Positions 7,370-16,123 of a stretch of DNA of 64,000 nt are shown piece after piece. The DNA lies in assembly GCA_910577955.1 (NCBI GenBank), contig CAJTNC010000001.1, positions 1 through 64,000 of the forward strand. The letters run 5' to 3'. Each line of letters starts with the position of its first letter. Position 1 is the stretch's first letter. This DNA comes from an uncultured Lachnospiraceae bacterium (lineage in GTDB: Bacteria > Bacillota > Clostridia > Lachnospirales > Lachnospiraceae). The notes under the pieces were generated by a model that was given only the letters and a program-made list of their open reading frames with translations, had not been told where the DNA came from and ran no database searches. The translations under genes were made by a program, and so were the position numbers.

Positions 7370-8275
7370 TTATTTCAAATAAACGATTTCCGGCTCCAAG
7401 TCAACATCAAACCGTTCTTTCACCGTTTCCTGCACTTTTTCCATAAGCTGCCTGATATCGGCCGCAGTCGCACCGCCCCTGTTGATAATAAAGCCGCAGT
7501 GCTTTTCCGACACCTGCGCTCCGCCTACCCGCAGGCCTCTCAGTCCGGCATCCATGATCAGCTTACCTGCAAAATGCCCTTCCGGTCTCTTGAACGCACT
7601 TCCCGCGCTGGGATATTCAAGCGGCTGTTTTGTCCGCCTTCTTTCCGTAAAATCAGCCATCTTCGCTGATATCTCTTTTCTCATGCCGCCGGAAAGTTTA
7701 AACTCTACTTCCGTCACCACGATCTTTTCCCGCTTTAAAATACTGTTCCTGTAGCCGAACTCCAGATCTTTATTCTCAAAAACCACTTCTTTTCCGTTTG
7801 CCGCAAATCCCTTCACCAAGCTTACCACACCGCTCATTTCTCCGTCGTAAGCTCCGGCATTCATCACGGCGCCGCCGCCCACAGACCCCGGAATACCGAA
7901 AGCGAACTCAAGCCCTGTGAGGGAATGCTCCAGCGCAGCGGATGCCGCCCGCCCAAGCAGCGTTCCGGCCTCGGCTGTTATCTTCTCCTCTGCCACACGG
8001 ATTCCGCAAAATCCACCGGCGATGTGAATGATCGCCCCGTCGTAACCGCTGTCGTCAACTAACAGATTGCTCCCGTTTCCCACCACAAAATATTTTGTAC
8101 CGCTTTCATAAAAAAATGTAAGCAGCTTTTGAAGTTCCGACGCGCTTTTTATCTCCAGAAACAACTCCGCCGGGCCGCCTGCGCGGAACGTCGTATGCCT
8201 GCTCATAGGTTCCCGTCTGAGAATCTGCTCTGCCGGCAGGATCTGCTCTATCTCCGCTATGATCTCATCTCTCAA
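7370..8275 (-). CDS. murB: UDP-N-acetylenolpyruvoylglucosamine reductase MurB
   Basis: The 301-residue FAD enzyme MurB reduces UDP-GlcNAc-enolpyruvate to UDP-MurNAc with NADPH, the second step of peptidoglycan precursor synthesis. The FAD-binding blocks RHTTFRAGGPAE and GNGSNLLVDDSGYDG, the GIPGSVGGGAVMNAGAYDGE loop, the catalytic serine in PSAGSAFKRP and the last Glu (EPEIVYL) are present. It belongs to the shorter type IIb form typical of Gram-positives. The start is a TTG at 8275 with GGAGGG 8 bases upstream. It is within the uvrC-hprK-glcK-murB-rapZ-whiA series, with 49 bases to the glucokinase gene upstream. Confidence 0.95.
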   Translation of the reverse strand: MRDEIIAEIEQILPAEQILRREPMSRHTTFRAGGPAELFLEIKSASELQKLLTFFYESGTKYFVVGNGSNLLVDDSGYDGAIIHIAGGFCGIRVAEEKITAEAGTLLGRAASAALEHSLTGLEFAFGIPGSVGGGAVMNAGAYDGEMSGVVSLVKGFAANGKEVVFENKDLEFGYRNSILKREKIVVTEVEFKLSGGMRKEISAKMADFTERRRTKQPLEYPSAGSAFKRPEGHFAGKLIMDAGLRGLRVGGAQVSEKHCGFIINRGGATAADIRQLMEKVQETVKERFDVDLEPEIVYLK

Positions 8276-8324
8276 ATTGATCCCTCCTGTTCGGTCCTCG
8301 GCCCATTGTCTTTTATGTACGCTT

Positions 8325-9266
8325 TTATTCCATATCCAGCACTAATTTCGCCGCCCCGTAGATTCCCGCGTCGTTTCCAAGCGTTGCCAACACAAGCTTG
8401 GCATCCTTTGCCCCCGGGAACACATATTTTTCAAAGGAGGGACGAATGTAATCGAACAAAACCTCGCCGGCCTTCGACACGCCGCCGCCGACCACAAAAG
8501 CCGCCGGATTTAACACGCTGGCAATCATGGCAAGCCCCTTGCCCAGTATCTCGCCGAACTCACCGGCAATTTCCTTTGCCGCTTCATCGCCTCCCGCCAC
8601 AGCGTCAAATACCGCTTTCGCCGTGATATCCGCGTTCCGCAGCGGGCTCGGCCTATCTGACTTCCCAAAATAGCGTTTCGCCAACCGCACAATGCCGGTG
8701 GCTGAACCATACTGTTCCAGACATCCTTTGCAGCCGCAGTTGCAGGCTTCCTCCTCGCCGTCCACCACATGCATATGGCCGATCTCTCCGCCTGCGCCGT
8801 TTACGCCCGTCACCAGTCGTCCGTCCACGATCACGCCGCCGCCTATGCCTGTGCCAAGCGTCACAAGTATCAAAGAATCATAGCCCTGACCGCCGCCTTT
8901 CCACATCTCACCGAGCGCCGCCACGTTGGCGTCATTTCCAACCACCGCAGGGATACCGCAGAGCCTTTCCATAGTTTCCTTCACGGGGGTCACGCCCCAG
9001 CCCAGATTTACAGCCTTATTGACAACGCCCGCCGCATTTACCGGCCCGGGCACCGCCATGCCTAACCCTATAATGTCTTCCTTCAAATACTGTTCTTTTG
9101 TTATTTTCTGATTGATGCTGTCCGCGATATCCGGCAGGATCAGCTCGCCGCCGTTCTCCGTTCTCGTGGGGATCTCCCATTTGTCGATCACCATGCCGGC
9201 CATATCAAAAAGCCCCATTTTTACGGATGTTCCGCCCACGTCTACCCCAAAAATGTATTTTCCCAT
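8325..9266 (-). CDS. glcK: ROK-family glucokinase
   Basis: A 313-residue ROK sugar kinase. The ATP loop DVGGTSVKMGLFD opens the protein, the catalytic region VGNDANVAALGE and LVTLGTGIGGG follow, and the zinc site CNCGCKGCLEQYGS (C-x-C-G-x-x-G-C) near residue 190 marks the ROK family. No N-terminal helix-turn-helix is present, so it is an enzyme and not a NagC/XylR regulator. ROK kinases of this type in Clostridia and Bacillus phosphorylate glucose that enters without a PTS, for example from ABC import or maltodextrin breakdown by the GH13 enzyme encoded at 31858. Start at 9266 with AAGGGG upstream; 44 bases separate it from hprK. Confidence 0.92.
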   Translation of the reverse strand: MGKYIFGVDVGGTSVKMGLFDMAGMVIDKWEIPTRTENGGELILPDIADSINQKITKEQYLKEDIIGLGMAVPGPVNAAGVVNKAVNLGWGVTPVKETMERLCGIPAVVGNDANVAALGEMWKGGGQGYDSLILVTLGTGIGGGVIVDGRLVTGVNGAGGEIGHMHVVDGEEEACNCGCKGCLEQYGSATGIVRLAKRYFGKSDRPSPLRNADITAKAVFDAVAGGDEAAKEIAGEFGEILGKGLAMIASVLNPAAFVVGGGVSKAGEVLFDYIRPSFEKYVFPGAKDAKLVLATLGNDAGIYGAAKLVLDME

Positions 9267-9310
9267 TCTTTTGTCCCCTTCTCTTTTTAATGCCTCTTGT
9301 TGTAACTCCC

Positions 9311-10246
9311 CTAATTGTCTTCCCTCTTCTGGGCCAGATTACGCTGTACCCGGTTATAAAGTTCCTGCGCCGCATTGTAGCCCATCTTTTTCTGACGGTG
9401 GTTCACGGCCGCCGCCTCGCAGATGATCGCCAGATTACGTCCCGGTCTGATCGGGATATTATGACATACTATCTTATTCCCCAGATACTCCGTATATTCC
9501 TCCTGAAGCCCGAGTCTGTCATATTCTTTGTCCTTATCCCAGTCCTCAAGCTTGATCACAAGATCGATATTCTGTGTCTCTCTGACGCAGGATACACCGA
9601 ACAGCGTCTTCACATCCACGATACCGATGCCGCGCAGCTCTATAAAGTGTTTTGTGATATCCGGCGCAGAACCGATCAGCGTCTCCTCGCTGACTTTGCG
9701 CAGTTCCACCACATCGTCCGTCACAAGGCGGTGTCCGCGCTTGATCAGTTCGAGCGCCGCCTCGGATTTACCGATGCCGCTCTCGCCGGTAATCAGCACG
9801 CCCTCGCCGTACACATCCACCAGCACCCCGTGCACGGAAATGCAGGGCGCAAGTTTTACATTCAGCCAGCGAATGATCTCCGCCATAAACGCAGAGGTTG
9901 CTTTCTTCGTATTCAGCACGGGAACGCCTTTTTTTGTGGCGACCTCCAAAAAGATGTCATCCGGCACCAGCTCCCTGCAGAACACAAAGCCGGGACAGTC
10001 TTCTCTGATGAGCCCGTCATAAATCTCCCTGCGCTTTTCCTCGCTCATACTCATCATATAACTGTATTCCACAAATCCCATCACCTGCAGTCTGGTGGTC
10101 GCAAAATGCTCCAGATAGCCGGTCAGCTGCAGCGCCGGTCTGTTGATATCCGGCTGCGTGATCTTCACGTTCGCGATATCGACCTCCGGTGTCAGATTTT
10201 CCAGCTTCATCTTCTCAATTACTTTCGTCAGCCGAATACTTGCCAT
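9311..10246 (-). CDS. hprK: HPr kinase/phosphorylase
   Basis: This 311-residue bifunctional enzyme phosphorylates Ser46 of HPr and Crh with ATP or pyrophosphate when fructose 1,6-bisphosphate is high, and removes the phosphate when inorganic phosphate is high. The Walker A loop GESGIGKS is at residues 154-161, followed by the acidic TDDVVEL and the HPrK signature around ELRGIGIVDVKTLFG. The N-terminal domain (1-130) has the usual MurF-like fold length. Here the nearby Crh-like protein keeps the target serine. The start at 10246 has AGAAAGGG upstream; a TATAAT-like box with TG extension on the minus strand at 10302-10307 suggests a promoter in the 122-base gap after uvrC. Confidence 0.96.
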   Translation of the reverse strand: MASIRLTKVIEKMKLENLTPEVDIANVKITQPDINRPALQLTGYLEHFATTRLQVMGFVEYSYMMSMSEEKRREIYDGLIREDCPGFVFCRELVPDDIFLEVATKKGVPVLNTKKATSAFMAEIIRWLNVKLAPCISVHGVLVDVYGEGVLITGESGIGKSEAALELIKRGHRLVTDDVVELRKVSEETLIGSAPDITKHFIELRGIGIVDVKTLFGVSCVRETQNIDLVIKLEDWDKDKEYDRLGLQEEYTEYLGNKIVCHNIPIRPGRNLAIICEAAAVNHRQKKMGYNAAQELYNRVQRNLAQKREDN

Positions 10247-10368
10247 AATCCCTTTCTCCTTCTCATATATGTGGTTGTTCGTCTGTTTTTCTTCTGCGGC
10301 TATTATATCACAGTCCGATAAAAAATAACAGATAAATCAGAACGTGTTCCGGGAAAAAAAGAACACTC

Positions 10369-12258
10369 TCAAAGATCCGTCGTATCATTTCCTAAGTCCG
10401 CCTCATGAAAAAAGGCATAGATCCCTCTCGCAATATTTTCGGGTATCTCGGGAATTGCTGAAAACTGCTCTACGGTCGCGTTTTTCATCTCTTCCATCGA
10501 TTTAAAATGGCGCATCAGAGCTTTGCGGCGAGCCTCCCCCACACCGGGAATATCCTCCAACACTGATTTCACCTGCGTCTTGCTCCGCAGGGAACGGTGA
10601 TACTCTATGGCAAAACGGTGGGCTTCATCCTGAATCCTTGTGATCAGCTTGAACCCTTCGGAATGCCTGTCGATGGGAAGTTCTTTATTCTGAAAGTAAA
10701 GTCCTCTGGTCCGGTGGTTATCGTCTTTCACCATACCGCAGACCGGGATGTCGATCCCAAGTTCTCTCAACACTTCCAGCGCGATATTGACCTGTCCTTT
10801 CCCGCCGTCCATCAGCAAAAGATCGGGAAACTTTGTAAAGGAACCGTACTCCGTCCCCATCTTTTTTGAGGAGAGTTCTTCCCTCTCTTCCATGCCATGT
10901 ACAAAACGCCTTGTCAGCACTTCTTTCATGCAGGCGTAATCGTCAGGTCCGCTGACGGTTCTGATTTTGAATTTCCGATAATCGCTGCGCTTTGGTTTCC
11001 CCTTCTCATAGACCACCATAGAACCAACGTTTTCAAACCCACTGATATTGGAAATATCAAAAGCCTCCATCCTGCCGATATGGTCCATATGCAAAATCGC
11101 TGCGATCTCCTTCACTGCTCCGATGGTACGGCCTTCCTCCCTCTTCATCTTTTCTTTATCCTTTGACAGAACCAGCGCCGCATTCTCAGCCGCCAGTTCC
11201 ACCAACTTTTCTTTCGTTCCCTTTCTCGGTACGCGAAGATAGACTCTGCTGCCTCGTCTGCCGGAAAGCCACTGCTCCAACACCTCCATATCTTCCACGG
11301 CCTCCTGCAGCATCAACTCTCTCGGCAAAAAGGGTGTCCCTCCATAAAACTGCTGAATAAACTGCTGCAGGATATCCCGCCGCAGAACACCTGACACATT
11401 TGTCATATAATAGTGTTCCCGTCCGATCAACTTGCCGCCCCTGACAAAAAACACTTGCACCACCGCATCCTGCTCATCCTGCGCCATCGCAATGATGTCT
11501 TTGTCCTCGCCGTCACTGTGGGTGATCTTCTGCTTTTGGGCAATGCTTTTTACGCTCTCAAGCAAATCGCGGTAACGGATCGCCTCTTCAAAATTCAGCT
11601 CTTCCGAAGCAGCCTGCATTTTTTTCTCCAGATCCTTTAATATCATGTTATAATTTCCGCCGAGGAAATCCAGAGCCTGTTCCACCCGTTTCCGATACTC
11701 TTCCCTGCCGATATAACCCTGACAAGGCGCAAGACACTGGCCGATATGGTGGTTCAAACAGGGCCGCTCCTGACCGATATCCCGGGGCAGCACCCGGTTG
11801 CAGGTCCGCAGTTTAAACAGCTTATTGAGCAGTTCAATCGTATCCTTCACTGCCGCGGCGCTGGTGTAGGGTCCGAAATACCGAGACTTATCCTTTTTCA
11901 TCTCTCTCGAAAGCATCACACGCGAAAAATCCTCCCCCACCGTCACTTTGATAAAAGGATAGGTTTTATCGTCTTTTAACAGCGTGTTGTACTTCGGGAT
12001 GTTTTCTTTGATCAGATTATTCTCCAAGACCAAAGCTTCCAGTTCAGAGTCCGTCACGATATACTCAAAACGCGCGATCTGTTCCACCATCTTTTCGATC
12101 TGCGGCCCTCTGCCGTGGATCTTTCGAAAATAAGAACGCACCCTGTTATGCAGATTCACCGCTTTACCCACATACAGGATCGTATCCGCATCATCGTACA
12201 TGATATATACGCCGGACTTCGCCGGCAGTTTTTTTAATTCTTCCTCTATGTCAAACAT
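10369..12258 (-). CDS. uvrC: Excinuclease ABC subunit C
   Basis: A 629-residue UvrC, the dual endonuclease of nucleotide excision repair. The N-terminal GIY-YIG domain (LPAKSGVYIMYDDADTILYV, with RVRSYF), the UVR motif for UvrB contact near residue 200, the RNase H-like C-terminal nuclease domain with the ISNISGFENVGSMVVY block and LLMDGGKGQ, and the last helix-hairpin-helix pair (VLEDIPGVGEARRKALMRHF) are in normal order and length. I chose the ATG at 12258 because GAGG sits 6 bases upstream; a GTG 12 bases earlier would overlap that site. It is the first gene of the minus-strand series that continues with hprK. Confidence 0.96.
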   Translation of the reverse strand: MFDIEEELKKLPAKSGVYIMYDDADTILYVGKAVNLHNRVRSYFRKIHGRGPQIEKMVEQIARFEYIVTDSELEALVLENNLIKENIPKYNTLLKDDKTYPFIKVTVGEDFSRVMLSREMKKDKSRYFGPYTSAAAVKDTIELLNKLFKLRTCNRVLPRDIGQERPCLNHHIGQCLAPCQGYIGREEYRKRVEQALDFLGGNYNMILKDLEKKMQAASEELNFEEAIRYRDLLESVKSIAQKQKITHSDGEDKDIIAMAQDEQDAVVQVFFVRGGKLIGREHYYMTNVSGVLRRDILQQFIQQFYGGTPFLPRELMLQEAVEDMEVLEQWLSGRRGSRVYLRVPRKGTKEKLVELAAENAALVLSKDKEKMKREEGRTIGAVKEIAAILHMDHIGRMEAFDISNISGFENVGSMVVYEKGKPKRSDYRKFKIRTVSGPDDYACMKEVLTRRFVHGMEEREELSSKKMGTEYGSFTKFPDLLLMDGGKGQVNIALEVLRELGIDIPVCGMVKDDNHRTRGLYFQNKELPIDRHSEGFKLITRIQDEAHRFAIEYHRSLRSKTQVKSVLEDIPGVGEARRKALMRHFKSMEEMKNATVEQFSAIPEIPENIARGIYAFFHEADLGNDTTDL

Positions 12259-12363
12259 ACCCTTCCTCACTCCTGATATCTCCCATTATATGCTATGACA
12301 GGTAAAATAACAATGGGAAGCGGATGAAGGCCAATCGAAATTTTAAAAGCACTTTATGCTTAT

Positions 12364-12406
12364 AAAAAAGTGGCGGGAAGAGAAATCTCTCTCCCTGCCA
12401 CCTTTT
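12364..12406 (-). terminator. Terminator downstream of the long ftsH
   Basis: On the minus strand a GC-rich stem (GGTGGCAGGGA pairing with CCCGCCAC, with small imperfections) is followed by six T. It lies between the palindromic element behind ftsH and uvrC. Confidence 0.7.
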
Positions 12407-12413
12407 ATTTTTT

Positions 12414-12626
12414 ATAGGCCTTTGCGAAACTCCGCTTTCTACACGTATCGCCGTGCAAAATTTACGCATCAACAAGCAGGCGCTGTGAGACCGCCGGCAC
12501 TTAGGCGCCGTATTTTGGCGCCTTACGTGTCCGCTGCGGTCGAGCCGCAGTGAAAACGTGCCTGCGCCTTGATCGTATATTTTGCACGGCAAAACGACAG
12601 AATCAATGAGTTTCGCAATAACCTAT
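12414..12626. repeat. 213-bp palindromic multi-hairpin element overlapping the ftsH stop
   Basis: Nested inverted repeats define the element. The outer arms are ATAGG/CCTAT and TTGCGAAACTC/GAGTTTCGCAA (12422-12432 and 12608-12618, perfect). Next comes CCGTGCAAAATTTACG against CGTATATTTTGCACGG (12451-12466 and 12574-12589, one mismatch), then ATCAA and GCAGGC pairs. The centre has two hairpins, AGGCGCC/GGCGCCT (12503-12523) and CTGCGG/CCGCAG (12534-12550). One outer arm contains the ftsH stop codon (12623-12625). It has no plausible coding frame. It resembles a MITE- or REP-like repeat or a structured RNA. Only one copy is in the window. Confidence 0.7.
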
Positions 12627-15358
12627 TCCATTTTTATATCGTCAGCGTTTTCTTCTTTTATCTCCTGTTCTTCCTCTCTTCCCTCCAGCCTGATCACTTC
12701 TTCAGCAGCTTCCAGTACAATACCGGCATCCTGCTCACTATCTACTATATGCGGTTCGGGTGCGTCATTCGTCTCTGGTGTTTCTTCCCTTATCTCAATT
12801 TTTTCATAAGGCACAAAGTCCGTTCTCTCCGTCTCCTCCACCACGTTCTGAGGTACGCCAGAAAACGCTCCGCTACCGCCGGGATTCCCCTGCGGTGCAG
12901 GCGGCTGATTTACCGGTTGGTTTGACCAATGATTTTGTCGGTATTGAGCGTCCCATGCTTCTTTCCTGCTGTTGCCCGTATTGTCTGCTCCCTGAAATCC
13001 TTCACCGTTCTGATAAGGGTTCCTGCCGGGCATTCCCGGATTTCCCTGCGGCGGCATTCCCGGGTTCCCCTGCGGATTTACCGGCATCCCGTTCTGATAG
13101 GGATTCCTGCCGGGCCTCCCCGGGCCTCCCTGCGGCGGCATTCCCGGTCCCCCTTGAGGCGGCATTCCCGGGCCTCCCTGCGGCGGCCCCTGTCTGAATC
13201 CTCCCACCGGAGGAATCGGCGGGTGCCCATAATTTCCGGGTATGTTAAAGTTTCCGTTGTTCGGTCTGCCGGGATTTTCTTTCGGCCTATTGTCTTCCGG
13301 CTTCTCTTCCTTTTCCTCCGGCTCCGGCAGTCCCTTTTCCTTCCGGTAGATCTTCATAAACTCCTTGCCGGTGATGGTTTCTTTTTCAATCAGGAATTCT
13401 GCCAACTTATCCAAAAGTTTTCTGTTTTCCTTCAAAAGTTTCTTCGCTTCTTTATAACTGTCTTTCAACAGCTTCATCACTTCCGTATCCACGTCCGCCG
13501 CCGTATTGTCGCTGCAGTTCATTACGGTTCTGCCGTCCAGATATCTGCTTTCCACGGACTCTAACCCCATCAGCCCGAACTTCTTGCTCATGCCGTATTG
13601 GGTCACCATAGAACGGGCAATGTTTGTCGCTTTTTCGATGTCATTTGATGCGCCTGTAGTCACCGTGTCGAACACGATCTCCTCCGCCGCGCGGCCCGCC
13701 AAAAGCCCCACCAGCATATCCCGCAGTTCCGCCTCGGTATTTAAAAATTTCTCTTCCTCCGGCACCTGCATCACATAACCCAAAGCGCCCATCGTTCTCG
13801 GTACAATAGTGATCTTCTGCACCGGTTCGGAATTTTTCTGAAGGGCGGCCACAAGAGCGTGCCCTGTCTCATGGTAGGATACGATGCGCCGCTCTTCCTT
13901 GCTCATAATGCGGTCTTTCTTCTCTTTTCCTACTAACACCTGCTCCACTGCGTCAAACAAATCTTTCTGGCATACGCAGTTTCTTCCCATTTTCACGGCG
14001 TTGATTGCCGCCTCGTTGATCATATTTGCGAGATCGGAACCTACCGCTCCGCTGGTCGCTAACGCTATTTCCTTCAGATCCACGGAGTCGTCCATCAGCA
14101 CATCTTTCGCATGTACTTTCAAAATCTCCACACGGCCTTTCAGATCCGGCTTATCCACAATGATACGTCTGTCAAAACGGCCCGGACGAAGCAGCGCCTT
14201 ATCCAAAATCTCAGGCCTGTTTGTAGCCGCCAGAATGATGATGCCGCTCTTGCCGTCAAATCCATCCATCTCGGCTAACAGCTGGTTTAGAGTCTGCTCT
14301 CTCTCCTCGTTGCCGCCGCCGTATTTGGAATCCCTGCTTCGCCCGATAGCATCGATCTCATCGATGAACACAATACAAGGCGCATTTTTCTCCGCTTCCT
14401 TAAACAGATCTCTCACCCTCGAAGCGCCAAGACCCACATACAGTTCTATAAAGTCAGAACCTGCAAGAGAGAAAAACGGTACTTTCGCTTCTCCGGCCAC
14501 AGCTCTTGCAAGCAGCGTCTTGCCTGTACCGGGAGGGCCCACAAGCAATGCTCCCTTAGGCAGCTTCGCTCCCACCTGAGAGTACTTGCCGGGATTATGC
14601 AGAAAATCTACGACTTCCACAAGAGACTCTTTCGCCTCGTCCTCGCCGGCCACATCCCTGAAAGTCACACCGGTCTCTTTCTGGACATATACTTTAGCCG
14701 TGCTCTTGCTCATTCCCATGCCCATGAATCCGCTGCTCTTACTCATCTTCCGGAACAGGAAACTGAGTAACAGCCACATCAGAGCCACCGGCAGCACCAT
14801 TCCGACGATAAATCCAACGACAGAATCCATCAAAGTGGTAGTCTGCCCATGAATATTTACTCCGTTTTCCAGAAGCCGTTTTGTCAATTCATCGTCCTGC
14901 ACCCGGATCGTATAATAATTCTGGGTCGGAACCCCCCACATATTATACAGCCCTTCCTGCGGCTTTATCACAGGCGTTTCTGATGTATTTCCCTGCTTTT
15001 CATCTGTTTTGCCGGATTTTTCATCCGTTTTAAGTGAAAATTCCAGCCTGTCGGAAACAAAATCAACGGAAGCCACTTTACCGTCTTCCACCATCTTGAT
15101 GAATTCGCTGTAGCTCACCTCCACGGTTCCGCCCCGCACCCCTTTCATCAACATACTGATAAAGACCATCGTGATGACTGCGGCTGCCACTAACAGAAGA
15201 ATATTCTGCCTTTTCGGGTCATTGCCCTTCCCCGGCCCCGGTGCTCCCGGATCATGGTTTCCGTTGTTCCCGCCGTTATTATTTCCATTGTTGTTATAAC
15301 CGCCGTTATTGTAACCGTTGTTATATTCGTTATTATTGTTCTGATATGGTTGGTCCAT
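12623..15358 (-). CDS. ftsH: FtsH-type membrane AAA protease with long low-complexity tail
   Basis: A 911-residue ATP-dependent zinc protease; typical FtsH has about 600-650. The order is an Asn/Gly-rich cytoplasmic lead (1-50), membrane helix (52-71), extracytoplasmic domain (75-175), helix (179-202), AAA domain with Walker A GPPGTGKT (274-281), Walker B FIDEIDA and the second region of homology (NRPEILDKALLRPGRFDRR), the zinc site HETGH (496-500), and the protease end near 675. The remaining 230 residues are Pro/Gly/Gln-rich with PPQGGPGM and RNPYQNG repeats and an acidic end. FtsH degrades unassembled membrane proteins and some regulators. A second, standard FtsH is at 34385. The start at 15358 has GGAG 7 bases upstream. 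Confidence 0.93.
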   Translation of the reverse strand: MDQPYQNNNNEYNNGYNNGGYNNNGNNNGGNNGNHDPGAPGPGKGNDPKRQNILLLVAAAVITMVFISMLMKGVRGGTVEVSYSEFIKMVEDGKVASVDFVSDRLEFSLKTDEKSGKTDEKQGNTSETPVIKPQEGLYNMWGVPTQNYYTIRVQDDELTKRLLENGVNIHGQTTTLMDSVVGFIVGMVLPVALMWLLLSFLFRKMSKSSGFMGMGMSKSTAKVYVQKETGVTFRDVAGEDEAKESLVEVVDFLHNPGKYSQVGAKLPKGALLVGPPGTGKTLLARAVAGEAKVPFFSLAGSDFIELYVGLGASRVRDLFKEAEKNAPCIVFIDEIDAIGRSRDSKYGGGNEEREQTLNQLLAEMDGFDGKSGIIILAATNRPEILDKALLRPGRFDRRIIVDKPDLKGRVEILKVHAKDVLMDDSVDLKEIALATSGAVGSDLANMINEAAINAVKMGRNCVCQKDLFDAVEQVLVGKEKKDRIMSKEERRIVSYHETGHALVAALQKNSEPVQKITIVPRTMGALGYVMQVPEEEKFLNTEAELRDMLVGLLAGRAAEEIVFDTVTTGASNDIEKATNIARSMVTQYGMSKKFGLMGLESVESRYLDGRTVMNCSDNTAADVDTEVMKLLKDSYKEAKKLLKENRKLLDKLAEFLIEKETITGKEFMKIYRKEKGLPEPEEKEEKPEDNRPKENPGRPNNGNFNIPGNYGHPPIPPVGGFRQGPPQGGPGMPPQGGPGMPPQGGPGRPGRNPYQNGMPVNPQGNPGMPPQGNPGMPGRNPYQNGEGFQGADNTGNSRKEAWDAQYRQNHWSNQPVNQPPAPQGNPGGSGAFSGVPQNVVEETERTDFVPYEKIEIREETPETNDAPEPHIVDSEQDAGIVLEAAEEVIRLEGREEEQEIKEENADDIKME

Positions 15359-15443
15359 TTTTCTCCTTCCGCGCTTCGGCCATAATGGCTGCGCACACCC
15401 TTGAGGGCTTCCTGTACGGCAAACTGCCTTTTAATCTCTATAA

Positions 15444-15472
15444 ATTCTAGCCGATTTACAAAAATAAAGCAA
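15444..15472 (-). promoter_or_regulatory. Likely sigma-A promoter of the long ftsH
   Basis: On the minus strand TTGCTT (15467-15472), 17 bases and TAGAAT (15444-15449). The leader to the ATG at 15358 would be about 80 bases. Confidence 0.5.
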
Positions 15473-15528
15473 TAATAGAATCGTGAATAAATGGACACAT
15501 CTATAAAAGATTTCTAAACTTTCTCCCT

Positions 15529-16047
15529 TTACTTGTCCTCCCCTTCATTTACTACCTGAAAGTACCTCTTCTCCACTTCTTTCACACTCATCTGCAGGGG
15601 CAGGGACATTTCTCCAAACAAAATGCTTTCTGCAATATGCAGATATCTCTCATCGATGCAGGTCATGCCCTTTCCGGTTTTCTGTCTCTCTCTCTTGCGC
15701 AGATACAATGTCTTTACAACTCTCGACCACTCCACGCTGCTGCCGCTTAAAAGCGCGCTGCGGTAACTGTTTTCCCTCTCTTTTTCATCTTTCACCCTAA
15801 GGGTCTCCAGTTGTCCCGCTTCCTCTAATACAGCTTCCGCCTCCTCCCCGGACATCACGGAGCGAATCACCGTCTTTTCATTTTCCACCGGCGCATAGAT
15901 CGTAGATCCTTTCACAAACCGGGGCACCAGCTTATAACAGAGTTTTCCGGAGGAAATGCAGTCTGCTCCCCAGTTTATTTCCATCACATCCTCAACCAGA
16001 CAGACACCCTTTGTTCCGTATACCACATAATCGCCTTTTTGATACAT
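15529..16047 (-). CDS. CarD-family transcription factor
   Basis: A 172-residue CarD/CdnL-type protein. The first 60-70 residues form the RNA-polymerase interaction domain (KGDYVVYGTKGVCLVEDVMEI, CYKLVPRFVKGSTIYAPVEN), shared with the start of the repair helicase TRCF. The rest is helical and basic with a YRSALLSGSSVEWSRVVKTLYLRKR stretch that matches the CarD DNA-binding domain. Family members bind the beta subunit of RNA polymerase and stabilise open promoter complexes, notably at rRNA promoters. It lies 76 bases after a MATE exporter gene and 170 before ftsH, probably as its own unit. Which promoters it acts on here is unknown. Confidence 0.87.
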   Translation of the reverse strand: MYQKGDYVVYGTKGVCLVEDVMEINWGADCISSGKLCYKLVPRFVKGSTIYAPVENEKTVIRSVMSGEEAEAVLEEAGQLETLRVKDEKERENSYRSALLSGSSVEWSRVVKTLYLRKRERQKTGKGMTCIDERYLHIAESILFGEMSLPLQMSVKEVEKRYFQVVNEGEDK

Positions 16048-16123
16048 ACCCTTCTCTCACTTCCTTTTCAGGTTTACTTTTATCCAGAAGTATTTCCCGC
16101 TAAGAAAAAGGTATACAATTCCG

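Noticed and set aside
9227..10321. Plus-strand open frame of 364 codons opposite hprK
   Set aside because: It is opposite a clear HPr kinase and has no ribosome binding site or family motif.
12293..12592. Minus-strand open frame of 99 codons downstream of the long ftsH
   Set aside because: It runs across a terminator and the palindromic element; its residues follow the inverted repeats and no start site is present.
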